Shown here: positions 23,370 to 30,600 of the stretch, in pieces
Layout: each line of letters begins with the position of its first letter
Position numbering within the stretch: position 1 is the first letter of the stretch
Assembly: GCA_041688815.1 (NCBI GenBank)
Contig: JBDNHK010000090.1
Span: 1 to 46,065, forward strand
Length of the DNA: 46,065 nt
Reading direction: 5' to 3'
DNA from: Rhabdothermincola_A sp041688815
GTDB lineage: Bacteria; Actinomycetota; Acidimicrobiia; Acidimicrobiales; Acidimicrobilacustridaceae
Notes under the pieces: model-generated
The model's input: the letters and a program-made list of their open reading frames with translations, nothing else
What the model was told of the DNA's origin: nothing
The model's database searches: none
Translations under genes and position numbers: made by a program

Positions 23370-25841
23370 ATGGCTGACGGCTACGACCCCCAGGCGATCG
23401 AGGCGAAGTGGCAGGCCTGGTGGGCCGAGCACGGCACCTACGAGGTCGACAACGACGACCCGCGACCGCACTGGTACACGCTGTGCATGTACCCGTACCC
23501 GAGCGGCGCCGCCCACATGGGCCACGTGCGCAACTACACGTTCGGCGATCTCATCGTGCGCTCGCGCACCATGAAGGGCTACGCGGTGCTGTCGCCCATG
23601 GGGTTCGACAGCTTCGGCCTGCCCGCCGAGAACGCGGCGATCAAGACCGGTCGCCATCCTCGTGAGTTCACCGAGGAACGCATCGAGCAGCTCAGCCAGT
23701 CGGTGATGCGCATCGGTGCCGTCTACGACTGGCGTCGGCTGGTCACCAGCCACGATCCGGCTTACCAGCGCTGGACCCAGTGGATCTTCCTGCGCTTCCT
23801 CGAAGCCGGGCTGGCCTATCGCCGCAACGCCCCCGTCAACTGGTGTCCGGGCTGCCAGACCGTGCTGGCCAACGAGCAGGTGCTGGCCGACGGCACCTGC
23901 GAGCGCTCGGGCGACCCGGTGGTCAAGCGCGACCTCGAGCAGTGGTTCTTCAAGATCACCGACTACGCCGATCAGTTACTCGACGACATCGACGATCTCG
24001 ACTGGCCCGAGCGGGTCAAGGTGATGCAGCGCAACTGGATCGGCCGTTCCGAGGGGGCCGAGTTCGATCTGGTCGTCACCGACGCCGACGGGGTGCCCGC
24101 TCCGGGCGGCGCCCAGGTCCGGGTCTTCACGACCCGACCGGACACCAGTTTCGGCATGACCTACGCCGTCATGGCCGCCGAGCACCCGCTGGTGGCATCG
24201 ATCGTGCCCGCCGACCGGCGCGTCGAGGTCGACGCCTTTGTCGCCACCGCCCGCCAGGCCAGCGACGTGGAGCGCATGTCGTCGGAGGGCTCGCTCGACA
24301 AGCGGGGCGTCTTCACCGGCGTGTACGTGATGAACCCCTTCACCCAGGCGCCGGTACCGCTGTATCTCGCCGACTACGTCCTCATGGGCTACGGCACCGG
24401 GGCTATCATGGCCGTGCCCGCCGAGGACCAGCGCGACTGGGACTTCGCCCAGGTCCACGGCCTCCCGATCGTGCGCACCATCCAGCCTCCTGACGGCTGG
24501 GAGGGAGAGGCGTGGTCCGGCGAGGGCGCGCACATCAACAGCGGCTGGATGGACGGCATGGGCAAGGCCGAGGCCATTGCGTCGGCCATCGACTTCCTCG
24601 AACGCGACGGCCTAGGCGAAGGCAAGGTCAACTTCCGCCTCCGAGACTGGTTGGTGAGCCGGCAAAGGTTCTGGGGTTGTCCCATCCCGATCGTGTACTG
24701 CGACGACTGCGGCATCGTCGCCGTCCCCGACGATCAACTCCCCGTGCTGGCTCCCGATGACGTCGAGTTCCTGCCCACGGGCGAGTCGCCGCTTCGCCGC
24801 CATCCCGGTTTCCTGCACACCACCTGCCCCACGTGTGGCGGGCCGGCCACCCGCGAGACCGACACCATGGACACGTTCGTCGACTCGTCGTGGTACTTCC
24901 TGCGCTTCGCCGATCCCTGGAACTCCGAGGAGCCGTTCTCGCTCGCGGCGGCGTCGGGGTGGCTGCCCGTCGACCAGTACATCGGCGGGGTGGAGCACGC
25001 CATCCTCCACCTGATGTACGCCCGTTTCTTCACCAAGGCCCTCGCCGACCTCGGCGTGGCGCCCAAGGAACTGCGTGAGCCCTTCGCCCGCCTGTTCACC
25101 CAGGGGATGATCCGCCTCGGTGGCGACAAGATGTCGAAGTCGAAGGGCAACCTCGTGGCACCCGAGGAGATCCTCGACCGTGAGGGGGCCGATGCGTTGC
25201 GCCTCGCCCACCTGTTCGTCGGTCCACCGCAGGACGACGTCGACTGGGAGGGGGTGGGTATCGAGGGCTGCGCCCGCTTCCTGCAGCGCGTCTGGCGGCT
25301 CGCCACCGGGGAGGCCGGCCGCCCGCCCGTCGAGCGTGACGTCACCGCCGACGACCTCGAGATCGCCCGCGCCACCCATCGACTCATCGCCAAGGTCGAC
25401 GAGGACCTCGAGCGGTGGTCCTACAACACCACGGTCGCGGCGTTCATGGAGTTCAGCAACGACCTGTACCGCTACGTGCAGGCGCCGGACGGCCCGCGGG
25501 CCGAGACGTTGGCCTTCGCCCTCGACACGATGCTCGAGCTGATGGCACCCATGGCTCCCCACATCACCGCCGAGCTGTGGCAGCGGCGCCGGGGCGGCCA
25601 CGTGCACGAGCAGCCCTGGCCGCAGGCCGATCCGGCGATGCTGTTGGTCGACACCGTCACCATGGTCGTGCAGGTGAACGGCAAGGTGCGCGACCGCCTC
25701 GAGGTACCCAGCAGCATCGACGCCGCCGAGGCCGAGTGTCTGGCCCTGGGCAGCGAGAAGGTGCAGGCCCATCTGGGCGACAACCCGCCCCGCAAGGTGA
25801 TCACCCGCCCGCCGTCCCTCGTGAACATCGTCGCCGGCTGA
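23370..25841 (+). CDS. leuS: Leucyl-tRNA synthetase
   Basis: This 823-residue class I synthetase charges tRNA-Leu. The HIGH motif appears as YPSGAAHMGHVRNY near residue 45 and KMSKS as GGDKMSKSKGN near residue 590. The inserted CP1 editing domain (~220-410) has the threonine-rich VFTTRPDTSFGMT. A zinc-type CPGCQ segment (NWCPGCQTVLANEQV) and a second Cys region (CDDCG, CPTCGG) are present. Length and domain order are normal for bacterial LeuRS. It converges on the PAC2 gene. Confidence 0.97.
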   Translation: MADGYDPQAIEAKWQAWWAEHGTYEVDNDDPRPHWYTLCMYPYPSGAAHMGHVRNYTFGDLIVRSRTMKGYAVLSPMGFDSFGLPAENAAIKTGRHPREFTEERIEQLSQSVMRIGAVYDWRRLVTSHDPAYQRWTQWIFLRFLEAGLAYRRNAPVNWCPGCQTVLANEQVLADGTCERSGDPVVKRDLEQWFFKITDYADQLLDDIDDLDWPERVKVMQRNWIGRSEGAEFDLVVTDADGVPAPGGAQVRVFTTRPDTSFGMTYAVMAAEHPLVASIVPADRRVEVDAFVATARQASDVERMSSEGSLDKRGVFTGVYVMNPFTQAPVPLYLADYVLMGYGTGAIMAVPAEDQRDWDFAQVHGLPIVRTIQPPDGWEGEAWSGEGAHINSGWMDGMGKAEAIASAIDFLERDGLGEGKVNFRLRDWLVSRQRFWGCPIPIVYCDDCGIVAVPDDQLPVLAPDDVEFLPTGESPLRRHPGFLHTTCPTCGGPATRETDTMDTFVDSSWYFLRFADPWNSEEPFSLAAASGWLPVDQYIGGVEHAILHLMYARFFTKALADLGVAPKELREPFARLFTQGMIRLGGDKMSKSKGNLVAPEEILDREGADALRLAHLFVGPPQDDVDWEGVGIEGCARFLQRVWRLATGEAGRPPVERDVTADDLEIARATHRLIAKVDEDLERWSYNTTVAAFMEFSNDLYRYVQAPDGPRAETLAFALDTMLELMAPMAPHITAELWQRRRGGHVHEQPWPQADPAMLLVDTVTMVVQVNGKVRDRLEVPSSIDAAEAECLALGSEKVQAHLGDNPPRKVITRPPSLVNIVAG

Positions 25842-25850
25842 GCCACACCG

Positions 25851-25865
25851 CGGCGCGCCGCGCCG
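25851..25865. terminator. GC hairpin between convergent leuS and PAC2 genes
   Basis: CGGCG (25851-25855), loop CGCCG and CGCCG (25861-25865) give a GC-only stem in the 30-bp convergent gap. It has no U-tract and may act on both strands. Confidence 0.35.
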
Positions 25866-25871
25866 CCAGAG

Positions 25872-26726
25872 CTACTGGTCGCGGAGGAAGCGTTCGACCT
25901 CGGCGGCCAGATCGTCGCCGGAGGGGAGGGGCCCGTCGGCCACGGTGGCGAGGGCGTCGAACTGGCCTTCGAGCTGTCGGACCATCTGGATGTGTTCTTC
26001 GCTGTTGGCCACGAGGCTGTCGAGGCGCTCACGGGTGGTGAGGGCGTCGTCGCGGAGGCTGCCCATCGGGAACCTCAGGCCCCCGATCGTCCAGAGCCCG
26101 TCGACGAGCGCTTCCGCCCCCCCGGGGTAGGGCATGGCCGCGGCGTAGTGGGGGATCTGGGCCCAGAGTCCGGCGGCGGGCAGGCCGACCTCGGTGCACT
26201 GGCGTTCGATGGCGGCGTGCACCCCGGCCGGCACGTCGATGCGCCCGTGGGTCATGCCCACCTGTCGGGCCAGGTCGGGGTCGGTGGCGGTGGACACCAG
26301 ACGGGTGGGCCGGGTGTGGGGGGTGGGCGCCGGGTAGGCCCCGAGGCCGAGGACGAGGCGGCAGTCGAACTCGAGGGCGAGATCGACCACGGCTCGGGAG
26401 AAGGCCCGCCACACGTGGTCGGGTTCGGCGCCGACGAGGAAGAGCACATCGTGACCGTCGAGGTCGGCGCCGACGCGCAGTTCGAGTGACGGCCAGGTGA
26501 GCCCGGTGTTGACCCCGTCGATCAGGTGCATCATCGGCCGGCGCGACCGGTGGTCGAGCAGGCGGTCGGCGTCGAAGACGGCAACCGTTTCGGTGTCGAG
26601 GTCCTCGAGCACGGTGCCGAGGGCGTTGGCCGCGGCCAAGCCGGCGTCGACCCAGCCGTCGAGGCCCATGACCAGCACGGGGTCCTCGAGATCGGGTCGG
26701 CTGCGGAGTTCGAAGAGGTCGCTCAC
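25872..26726 (-). CDS. PAC2 family protein
   Basis: This 284-residue protein of the PAC2 (proteasome-assembly-chaperone-like) family is common in actinobacteria. Characteristic parts are DLEDPVLVMGLDGWVDAG near the N-terminus, LVLGLGAYPAPTPHTRP and a GLWAQIPHYAAAMPYPGGA stretch. The C-terminus is helical (LVANSEEHIQMVRQLEGQFD). The start taken is the GTG at 26726 (product VSDLFELRSRPDL); the longer frame to 26828 overlaps the neighbouring gene. Actinobacterial PAC2 proteins occur in proteasome-bearing lineages, but the function is not settled and no proteasome gene is here. Confidence 0.85.
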   Translation of the reverse strand: MSDLFELRSRPDLEDPVLVMGLDGWVDAGLAAANALGTVLEDLDTETVAVFDADRLLDHRSRRPMMHLIDGVNTGLTWPSLELRVGADLDGHDVLFLVGAEPDHVWRAFSRAVVDLALEFDCRLVLGLGAYPAPTPHTRPTRLVSTATDPDLARQVGMTHGRIDVPAGVHAAIERQCTEVGLPAAGLWAQIPHYAAAMPYPGGAEALVDGLWTIGGLRFPMGSLRDDALTTRERLDSLVANSEEHIQMVRQLEGQFDALATVADGPLPSGDDLAAEVERFLRDQ

Positions 26727-26787
26727 TGTTCCCAACCCTCGCGCGTCCGACGGGGCGGCGACACCCGGGCCTCGGCGGAACGCGGCG

Positions 26788-27657
26788 TCACGCGACGGGT
26801 GCGGGCGCGGCGCCGGTGATGCGGACACCGCCCGGGGTTACCTCGAGCCCGCGTCCGGCCAGCGTCTCGGACACCGTGGCGAATCGGCCGATCTCCCCGT
26901 CGGGCTCGGTCATCACCACGTTCACGTCGGCGCCGTCGACGCTGACCACCACCCGGCCCTCGTCGGCCATCGGGGTGGCGGCGGCGACGAGCTCCTGCAC
27001 GGAGCGCAGCACGGCGAGCGAGGCGACCGGGCGCAGGCTGTCGGACAGGAGCCACACCAGCTCGAAGTCCACTCCCGATTCCTCCCGGAGCGCGACCAAG
27101 TCGATGTCGACGGCTGATCGGAGAGGGTCCGCGGACGCCTCCGGGGCGTCGGCGGTGGGGTCGGCGGCCACGCTGGTGCGCCACGTGCGCTCGGTGCGGG
27201 CCAGCTCCAGACCCCAGAGCACCTCGGGGCCCGGGCCGCTCGACCACTCGGCGGCCCCCTCGTCGGTGTCGGCCTGGGCGGCCGCCATCTGCGCCATCTC
27301 GGCCTGGGTCTCCTCGGCGCGTGTGTCGGCTGCTTCGGCGCGGGCTTCGGCGTCGGCGGCCAGCGCTTCGGCGGCGGCGGCCGCTTCCCGGGCCGTCGAC
27401 AGGTCCTGTTCTGCCGCGCTCCGTGCCTCGTCGGCGGCGTCGGCCCGGTCGGTGGCGGTGTCGGCCTGGGCGGCCGCCTGGGTCGCCTTCGCGTCGAGGG
27501 CCACCCGGGCGTCGGCGCCGGTCGCGACTTCGGCCTCGAGGGTTTCGACGCGGCCCCGGCTCTCGCGCAGGTCGCTGGCCGACCGGGCCCCCCGGGCCCC
27601 CAACCACACGCAGGCGATGACGGCGACGGCGAGACTGACGGCAAGAACGGGGATCAC
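26788..27657 (-). CDS. Hypothetical membrane-anchored coiled-coil protein
   Basis: I do not recognise this 289-residue protein. An N-terminal hydrophobic segment (~2-20, PVLAVSLAVAVIACVWLGAR) probably anchors it. Residues ~28-135 are a continuous Ala/Glu/Asp/Arg-rich coiled coil (repeats of the EARAEAADTRAEETQ type). Residues ~140-285 look globular, with VDFELVWLLSDSLRPVASL and a glycine-rich end, possibly a degenerate signalling domain. The GTG start at 27657 is supported by a -10 hexamer 7 nt upstream. It precedes the PAC2 gene by 61 bp on the same strand. Confidence 0.7.
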   Translation of the reverse strand: MIPVLAVSLAVAVIACVWLGARGARSASDLRESRGRVETLEAEVATGADARVALDAKATQAAAQADTATDRADAADEARSAAEQDLSTAREAAAAAEALAADAEARAEAADTRAEETQAEMAQMAAAQADTDEGAAEWSSGPGPEVLWGLELARTERTWRTSVAADPTADAPEASADPLRSAVDIDLVALREESGVDFELVWLLSDSLRPVASLAVLRSVQELVAAATPMADEGRVVVSVDGADVNVVMTEPDGEIGRFATVSETLAGRGLEVTPGGVRITGAAPAPVA

Positions 27658-27670
27658 CCGGCGAACAGTA
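27658..27670 (-). promoter_or_regulatory. Coiled-coil gene -10 element, leaderless
   Basis: On the minus strand TACTGT (27670-27665) ends 7 nt before the GTG at 27657. Confidence 0.5.
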
Positions 27671-27739
27671 CCGACGCCACGCCGCTCACCCGGCCACGAC
27701 TGAGCGCACGCTGTCGCTGGCCATCCTCCTCACCGGGTG

Positions 27740-28780
27740 TCAGTCGAGGGTGTCGAGGGCGTGGCGGGCGGCTTCGGCCAGCAGCTCGACCTGTTCGCCG
27801 AACACGTCGAAACCGGTCACGTCACCGCGGTCGCCCATGGCCCCGGCGGAGTAGCGGGCGAAGACGCCCTGGATGATGCAGGCCAGCTTCCAGTAGCCGA
27901 AGGCCGTGTAGTACCCGATCCGCGAGACGTCACGCCCGGACAGCTCGGCGTAGCGGGTCACCAGCTCGGCCTTGGTGGCGAACCCATCCACCGTGGTGGC
28001 CGCCGGCATCCCCGAGTGGGTGGGTTCGCCGGGGTCGGCCCAGTACACGCAGAGCAGGCCGAGGTCGGCGAGGGGGTCACCGAGGGTGCAGAGCTCCCAG
28101 TCGAGGACGGCGGCCACCGAGCCGTCGTCGGCGAGCATGCAGTTGTCGAGCCGGTAGTCGCCGTGCACGATCGTGGCCGGGCCCTGGGGTGGGGCCAGGT
28201 CGACCAGGCGGAGGTGCACCTCGTCGACGACCGGGAGATCGCGGGTGCGCGACTTCTCCCACTGGCCTTGCCACCGCTTGAGCTGGCGTTCGAGGTAGGC
28301 CTCGCGTCGGCCCAGCTCGCCGAGCCCGACGGCGTCGATGTCGACGGCGTGGATGTCGTTCAGCACGTCGATGAGCGACTCACCGACGCGCCGACGTCGG
28401 GGCACCGTGAGAGCGGTGGCGGCGGCGACGTCGCGCACGACGGTCCCCTCGACGAACTCCATCACGTAGAACGGGGCACCGTTCACCGAGTCGTCGGCGC
28501 TCAGCCCGACGACGGGGGCGACCGGTACGTGACCGTGCAGAGCGGTGATGATCCGGTGCTCGCGTCCCATGTCGTGAGCGGTGGCCAGCACGAGACCGAG
28601 AGGCGGTCGCCGCAACACCCACCGGCGGCCGACGGCGTCGGTGACCAGGTAGGTGAGGTTCGAATGCCCACCGGCGATGAGGCTGAACGTGAGGGGCCCA
28701 TCGATGGCGTCCACCCGTTCGCCCAGCCAGGTGGTGACGGCCCGGGCGTCGATGCCCTCGACCGGACTGGTGGTGTCCAT
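27740..28780 (-). CDS. Phosphotransferase family protein (APH/choline-kinase-like, ACAD11-type)
   Basis: This 346-residue protein has an aminoglycoside-phosphotransferase/kinase-like fold. The nucleotide-side lysine/arginine segment is RRWVLRRPP, the catalytic loop is IVHGDYRLDNCML (HGDxxxxN) and the metal-binding motif is VLDWELCTLGDPLADLG. These are the features of the ACAD11-like phosphotransferases frequent near acyl-CoA metabolism genes in actinobacteria; the substrate is unknown and antibiotic resistance should not be assumed. The ATG at 28780 has GAGGGGAA just upstream. A TAGGTT hexamer (28822-28817) is a candidate -10 giving a ~30-nt leader. Confidence 0.85.
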   Translation of the reverse strand: MDTTSPVEGIDARAVTTWLGERVDAIDGPLTFSLIAGGHSNLTYLVTDAVGRRWVLRRPPLGLVLATAHDMGREHRIITALHGHVPVAPVVGLSADDSVNGAPFYVMEFVEGTVVRDVAAATALTVPRRRRVGESLIDVLNDIHAVDIDAVGLGELGRREAYLERQLKRWQGQWEKSRTRDLPVVDEVHLRLVDLAPPQGPATIVHGDYRLDNCMLADDGSVAAVLDWELCTLGDPLADLGLLCVYWADPGEPTHSGMPAATTVDGFATKAELVTRYAELSGRDVSRIGYYTAFGYWKLACIIQGVFARYSAGAMGDRGDVTGFDVFGEQVELLAEAARHALDTLD

Positions 28781-28873
28781 CGGGTTCCCCTCGCAGTCGC
28801 TTCCCCGGCCCGCCCCAACCTACTGGCGGGGCCGGGTGGGGTCCGCCCATTCCGCAGTCGGCGGGCGGACCCG

Positions 28874-28879
28874 TATCCT
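28874..28879 (+). promoter_or_regulatory. Thioredoxin-domain gene -10 element, leaderless
   Basis: TATCCT ends 6 nt before the GTG at 28886, which supports that GTG over the long upstream open frame. Confidence 0.55.
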
Positions 28880-28885
28880 GGCGGC

Positions 28886-29599
28886 GTGACCGTGATCGAT
28901 GTGACCGACGAGACCTTCCAACGCGACGTGCTCGAGCGGTCGATGACGACCCCGGTCGTCGTCGACCTGTGGGCGCCGTGGTGCGGCCCGTGCAAGACCC
29001 TGGGGCCGATCCTCGAGGACGTCGTCGGCGCCACCGAGGGACGGGTGACCCTCGTGAAGGTCAACGTCGACGAGAACCCGGCCACCTCCAAGGCGTTCCA
29101 GGTGCAGAGCATTCCTGCCGTGTTCGCGCTCCATGAGGGCAAGGTGGTCGACTCGTTCATCGGCGCGCAGGGCCAGGCCGAGGTGCAGGCTTTCGTCGAC
29201 AAGCTCGACGCGCCCGGAGCCCCCTCCGAGGTCGACCGGCTTCGTGAGGCCGGCGACGAAGCGTCGCTGCGGGCCGCGCTCGAGCTCGAGCCCGCCAACG
29301 CCGACGTGATCGCCGACCTGGCCGAGCTGCTGGTGGGCGACGAACGATCAGAGGAGGCACTCGAGCTCCTCGCCGGTGGGCCCGAGACGCCGGCCACTCG
29401 TCGGGTGGCGGCCCTGGCCCGCAGCGGCGGCGCCTTCACCTCCGACGACGAGGTGGAAGCCAAGTTGGTGGAGCTGCTCGACTCGGTGAAGGACGATGAC
29501 GCCGCGCGCCAGGAGTTCATCGATCTGCTCGAGCTGCTCGGCCCGGACGACCCGCGAACCGGCGCCTACCGCAAGCAACTCACCGCCCGCCTGTTCTAG
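28886..29599 (+). CDS. Thioredoxin/TPR protein, CnoX (YbbN)-like
   Basis: This 237-residue protein has an N-terminal thioredoxin domain (~1-108) with a complete active site WCGPC (C33, C36) and the cis-proline region QSIPAVFAL. It is followed by a helical TPR-like region (~115-237). This architecture is that of the CnoX/YbbN co-chaperones that pass oxidised clients to chaperonins. Retention of CGPC suggests redox activity, unlike E. coli YbbN. The GTG start is fixed by the -10 6 nt upstream. The TAG stop sits in the loop of a perfect hairpin. Confidence 0.88.
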   Translation: MTVIDVTDETFQRDVLERSMTTPVVVDLWAPWCGPCKTLGPILEDVVGATEGRVTLVKVNVDENPATSKAFQVQSIPAVFALHEGKVVDSFIGAQGQAEVQAFVDKLDAPGAPSEVDRLREAGDEASLRAALELEPANADVIADLAELLVGDERSEEALELLAGGPETPATRRVAALARSGGAFTSDDEVEAKLVELLDSVKDDDAARQEFIDLLELLGPDDPRTGAYRKQLTARLF

Positions 29600-29605
29600 G
29601 AACAG
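29591..29605 (+). terminator. Hairpin with the stop codon in its loop
   Basis: CTGTTC (29591-29596), loop TAG (the stop codon) and GAACAG (29600-29605) form a perfect 6-bp stem followed by ACCCTTTCC. It probably terminates the thioredoxin gene. Confidence 0.45.
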
Positions 29606-29632
29606 ACCCTTTCCCCGGCGGCCCGCTCCGCC

Positions 29633-29638
29633 TATCAT
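29633..29638 (+). promoter_or_regulatory. Candidate comEA-comEC promoter (-10)
   Basis: TATCAT is a good -10 match between the thioredoxin gene and comEA. It predicts a leader of about 100 nt that contains the hairpin at 29701-29725. The -35 is poor. Confidence 0.4.
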
Positions 29639-29700
29639 TCGGTGGCGCCGCCGATGTCCGGGCCTGGGTCGGCGGGCGTTCCTCCCCCAGATGATGACGT

Positions 29701-29725
29701 GGCGAACCATCGCTTGATGGTCGCC
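29701..29725 (+). promoter_or_regulatory. Strong leader hairpin before comEA
   Basis: GGCG-A-ACCATC, loop GCTT, then GATGGT-CGCC form a 10-bp stem with one bulged A, ending 20 nt before the GTG of comEA. It may affect translation or mRNA stability of the competence operon. It is not a recognised riboswitch. Confidence 0.45.
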
Positions 29726-29745
29726 CCCGCCGTTCCGGGGGACTT

Positions 29746-30600
29746 GTGCCCGAGCCCGACCGACCTGCGCCCGTCGACGAGCGAGCCCGTCTCGCCCTCG
29801 ATTCGCTCCGCCATGCCCCCGAGCTCGACGATCGCTCGTCGGGCGCGGCCTTCGACCCGGGCGCCTGGTTCGAACGCCTGAGGGACGCGATCGACCAGCG
29901 ATGGCCCGCCCTCCGGGCGCGACCCGTGCCGGTCGTGGCGTTCGCGGTGGTGGTCGTGGCCCTGCTCGGGGCGGGTGGGCTGTGGATTTTGACCACCGGG
30001 ACCGAGGGGTCCCAAAGCGGTGCCGTCACCCCGCTGAGCCTGCCCTTCACCACGACGACGGTCGCGGGCGGCCCGGGGCTGGGGACGGGGGCCGGGGCGC
30101 AGGGTCCGGGCCCGGGGGCGACCGCCGTGGCGCTGGTCGTCCACGCCGCGGGGGCGGTGTCGCAGCCCGGGGTGCACCGACTCCCCGCCGGGTCGCGGGT
30201 GGCCGACCTGCTGGCGGTGGCGGGTGGCCCGACCGCGGAGGCCGACGTCGACCGGCTGAACCTGGCGGCGCCACTGACCGACGGCGAGCGCGTCTACGTA
30301 CCCCGCGTGGGTGAGGTGGCTGTTGCTCCCGCAGTGGGCCCGTCGGGGTCAGCGGCCGGTTCCCCCGGCTCCGGGAGCGGCGGCGGCACCGGTGCAGCTC
30401 CCGGCACCCCGATCGACCTCAACCGGGCGACCGAGGCCGAGCTCGACGTTCTTCCCGGGGTCGGCCCGGCCACCGCCGCCGCCATCGTGCGGCACCGCGA
30501 GGCCAACGGTCCCTTCAGCCGGGTCGACGACCTGCTCGAGGTCCGGGGCATCGGCCCGGCCAAGCTCGAGAGCCTCCGCGACCTCGTTCGGGTGGGATGA
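29746..30600 (+). CDS. comEA: ComEA-family DNA-uptake protein
   Basis: This 284-residue protein has a cytoplasmic N-terminus, one transmembrane segment (~62-85, VPVVAFAVVVVALLGAGGLW), a Gly/Pro/Thr linker and an SLBB domain (~127-185, VHAAGAVSQPGVHRLPAGSR). After a second Gly/Ser linker a C-terminal helix-hairpin-helix pair follows (~222-284, DLNRATEAELDVLPGVGPATA). ComEA binds incoming double-stranded DNA outside the membrane. It overlaps comEC by 4 bp, completing the DNA-uptake pair. GTG start; no ATG lies upstream in frame. Confidence 0.92.
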   Translation: MPEPDRPAPVDERARLALDSLRHAPELDDRSSGAAFDPGAWFERLRDAIDQRWPALRARPVPVVAFAVVVVALLGAGGLWILTTGTEGSQSGAVTPLSLPFTTTTVAGGPGLGTGAGAQGPGPGATAVALVVHAAGAVSQPGVHRLPAGSRVADLLAVAGGPTAEADVDRLNLAAPLTDGERVYVPRVGEVAVAPAVGPSGSAAGSPGSGSGGGTGAAPGTPIDLNRATEAELDVLPGVGPATAAAIVRHREANGPFSRVDDLLEVRGIGPAKLESLRDLVRVG

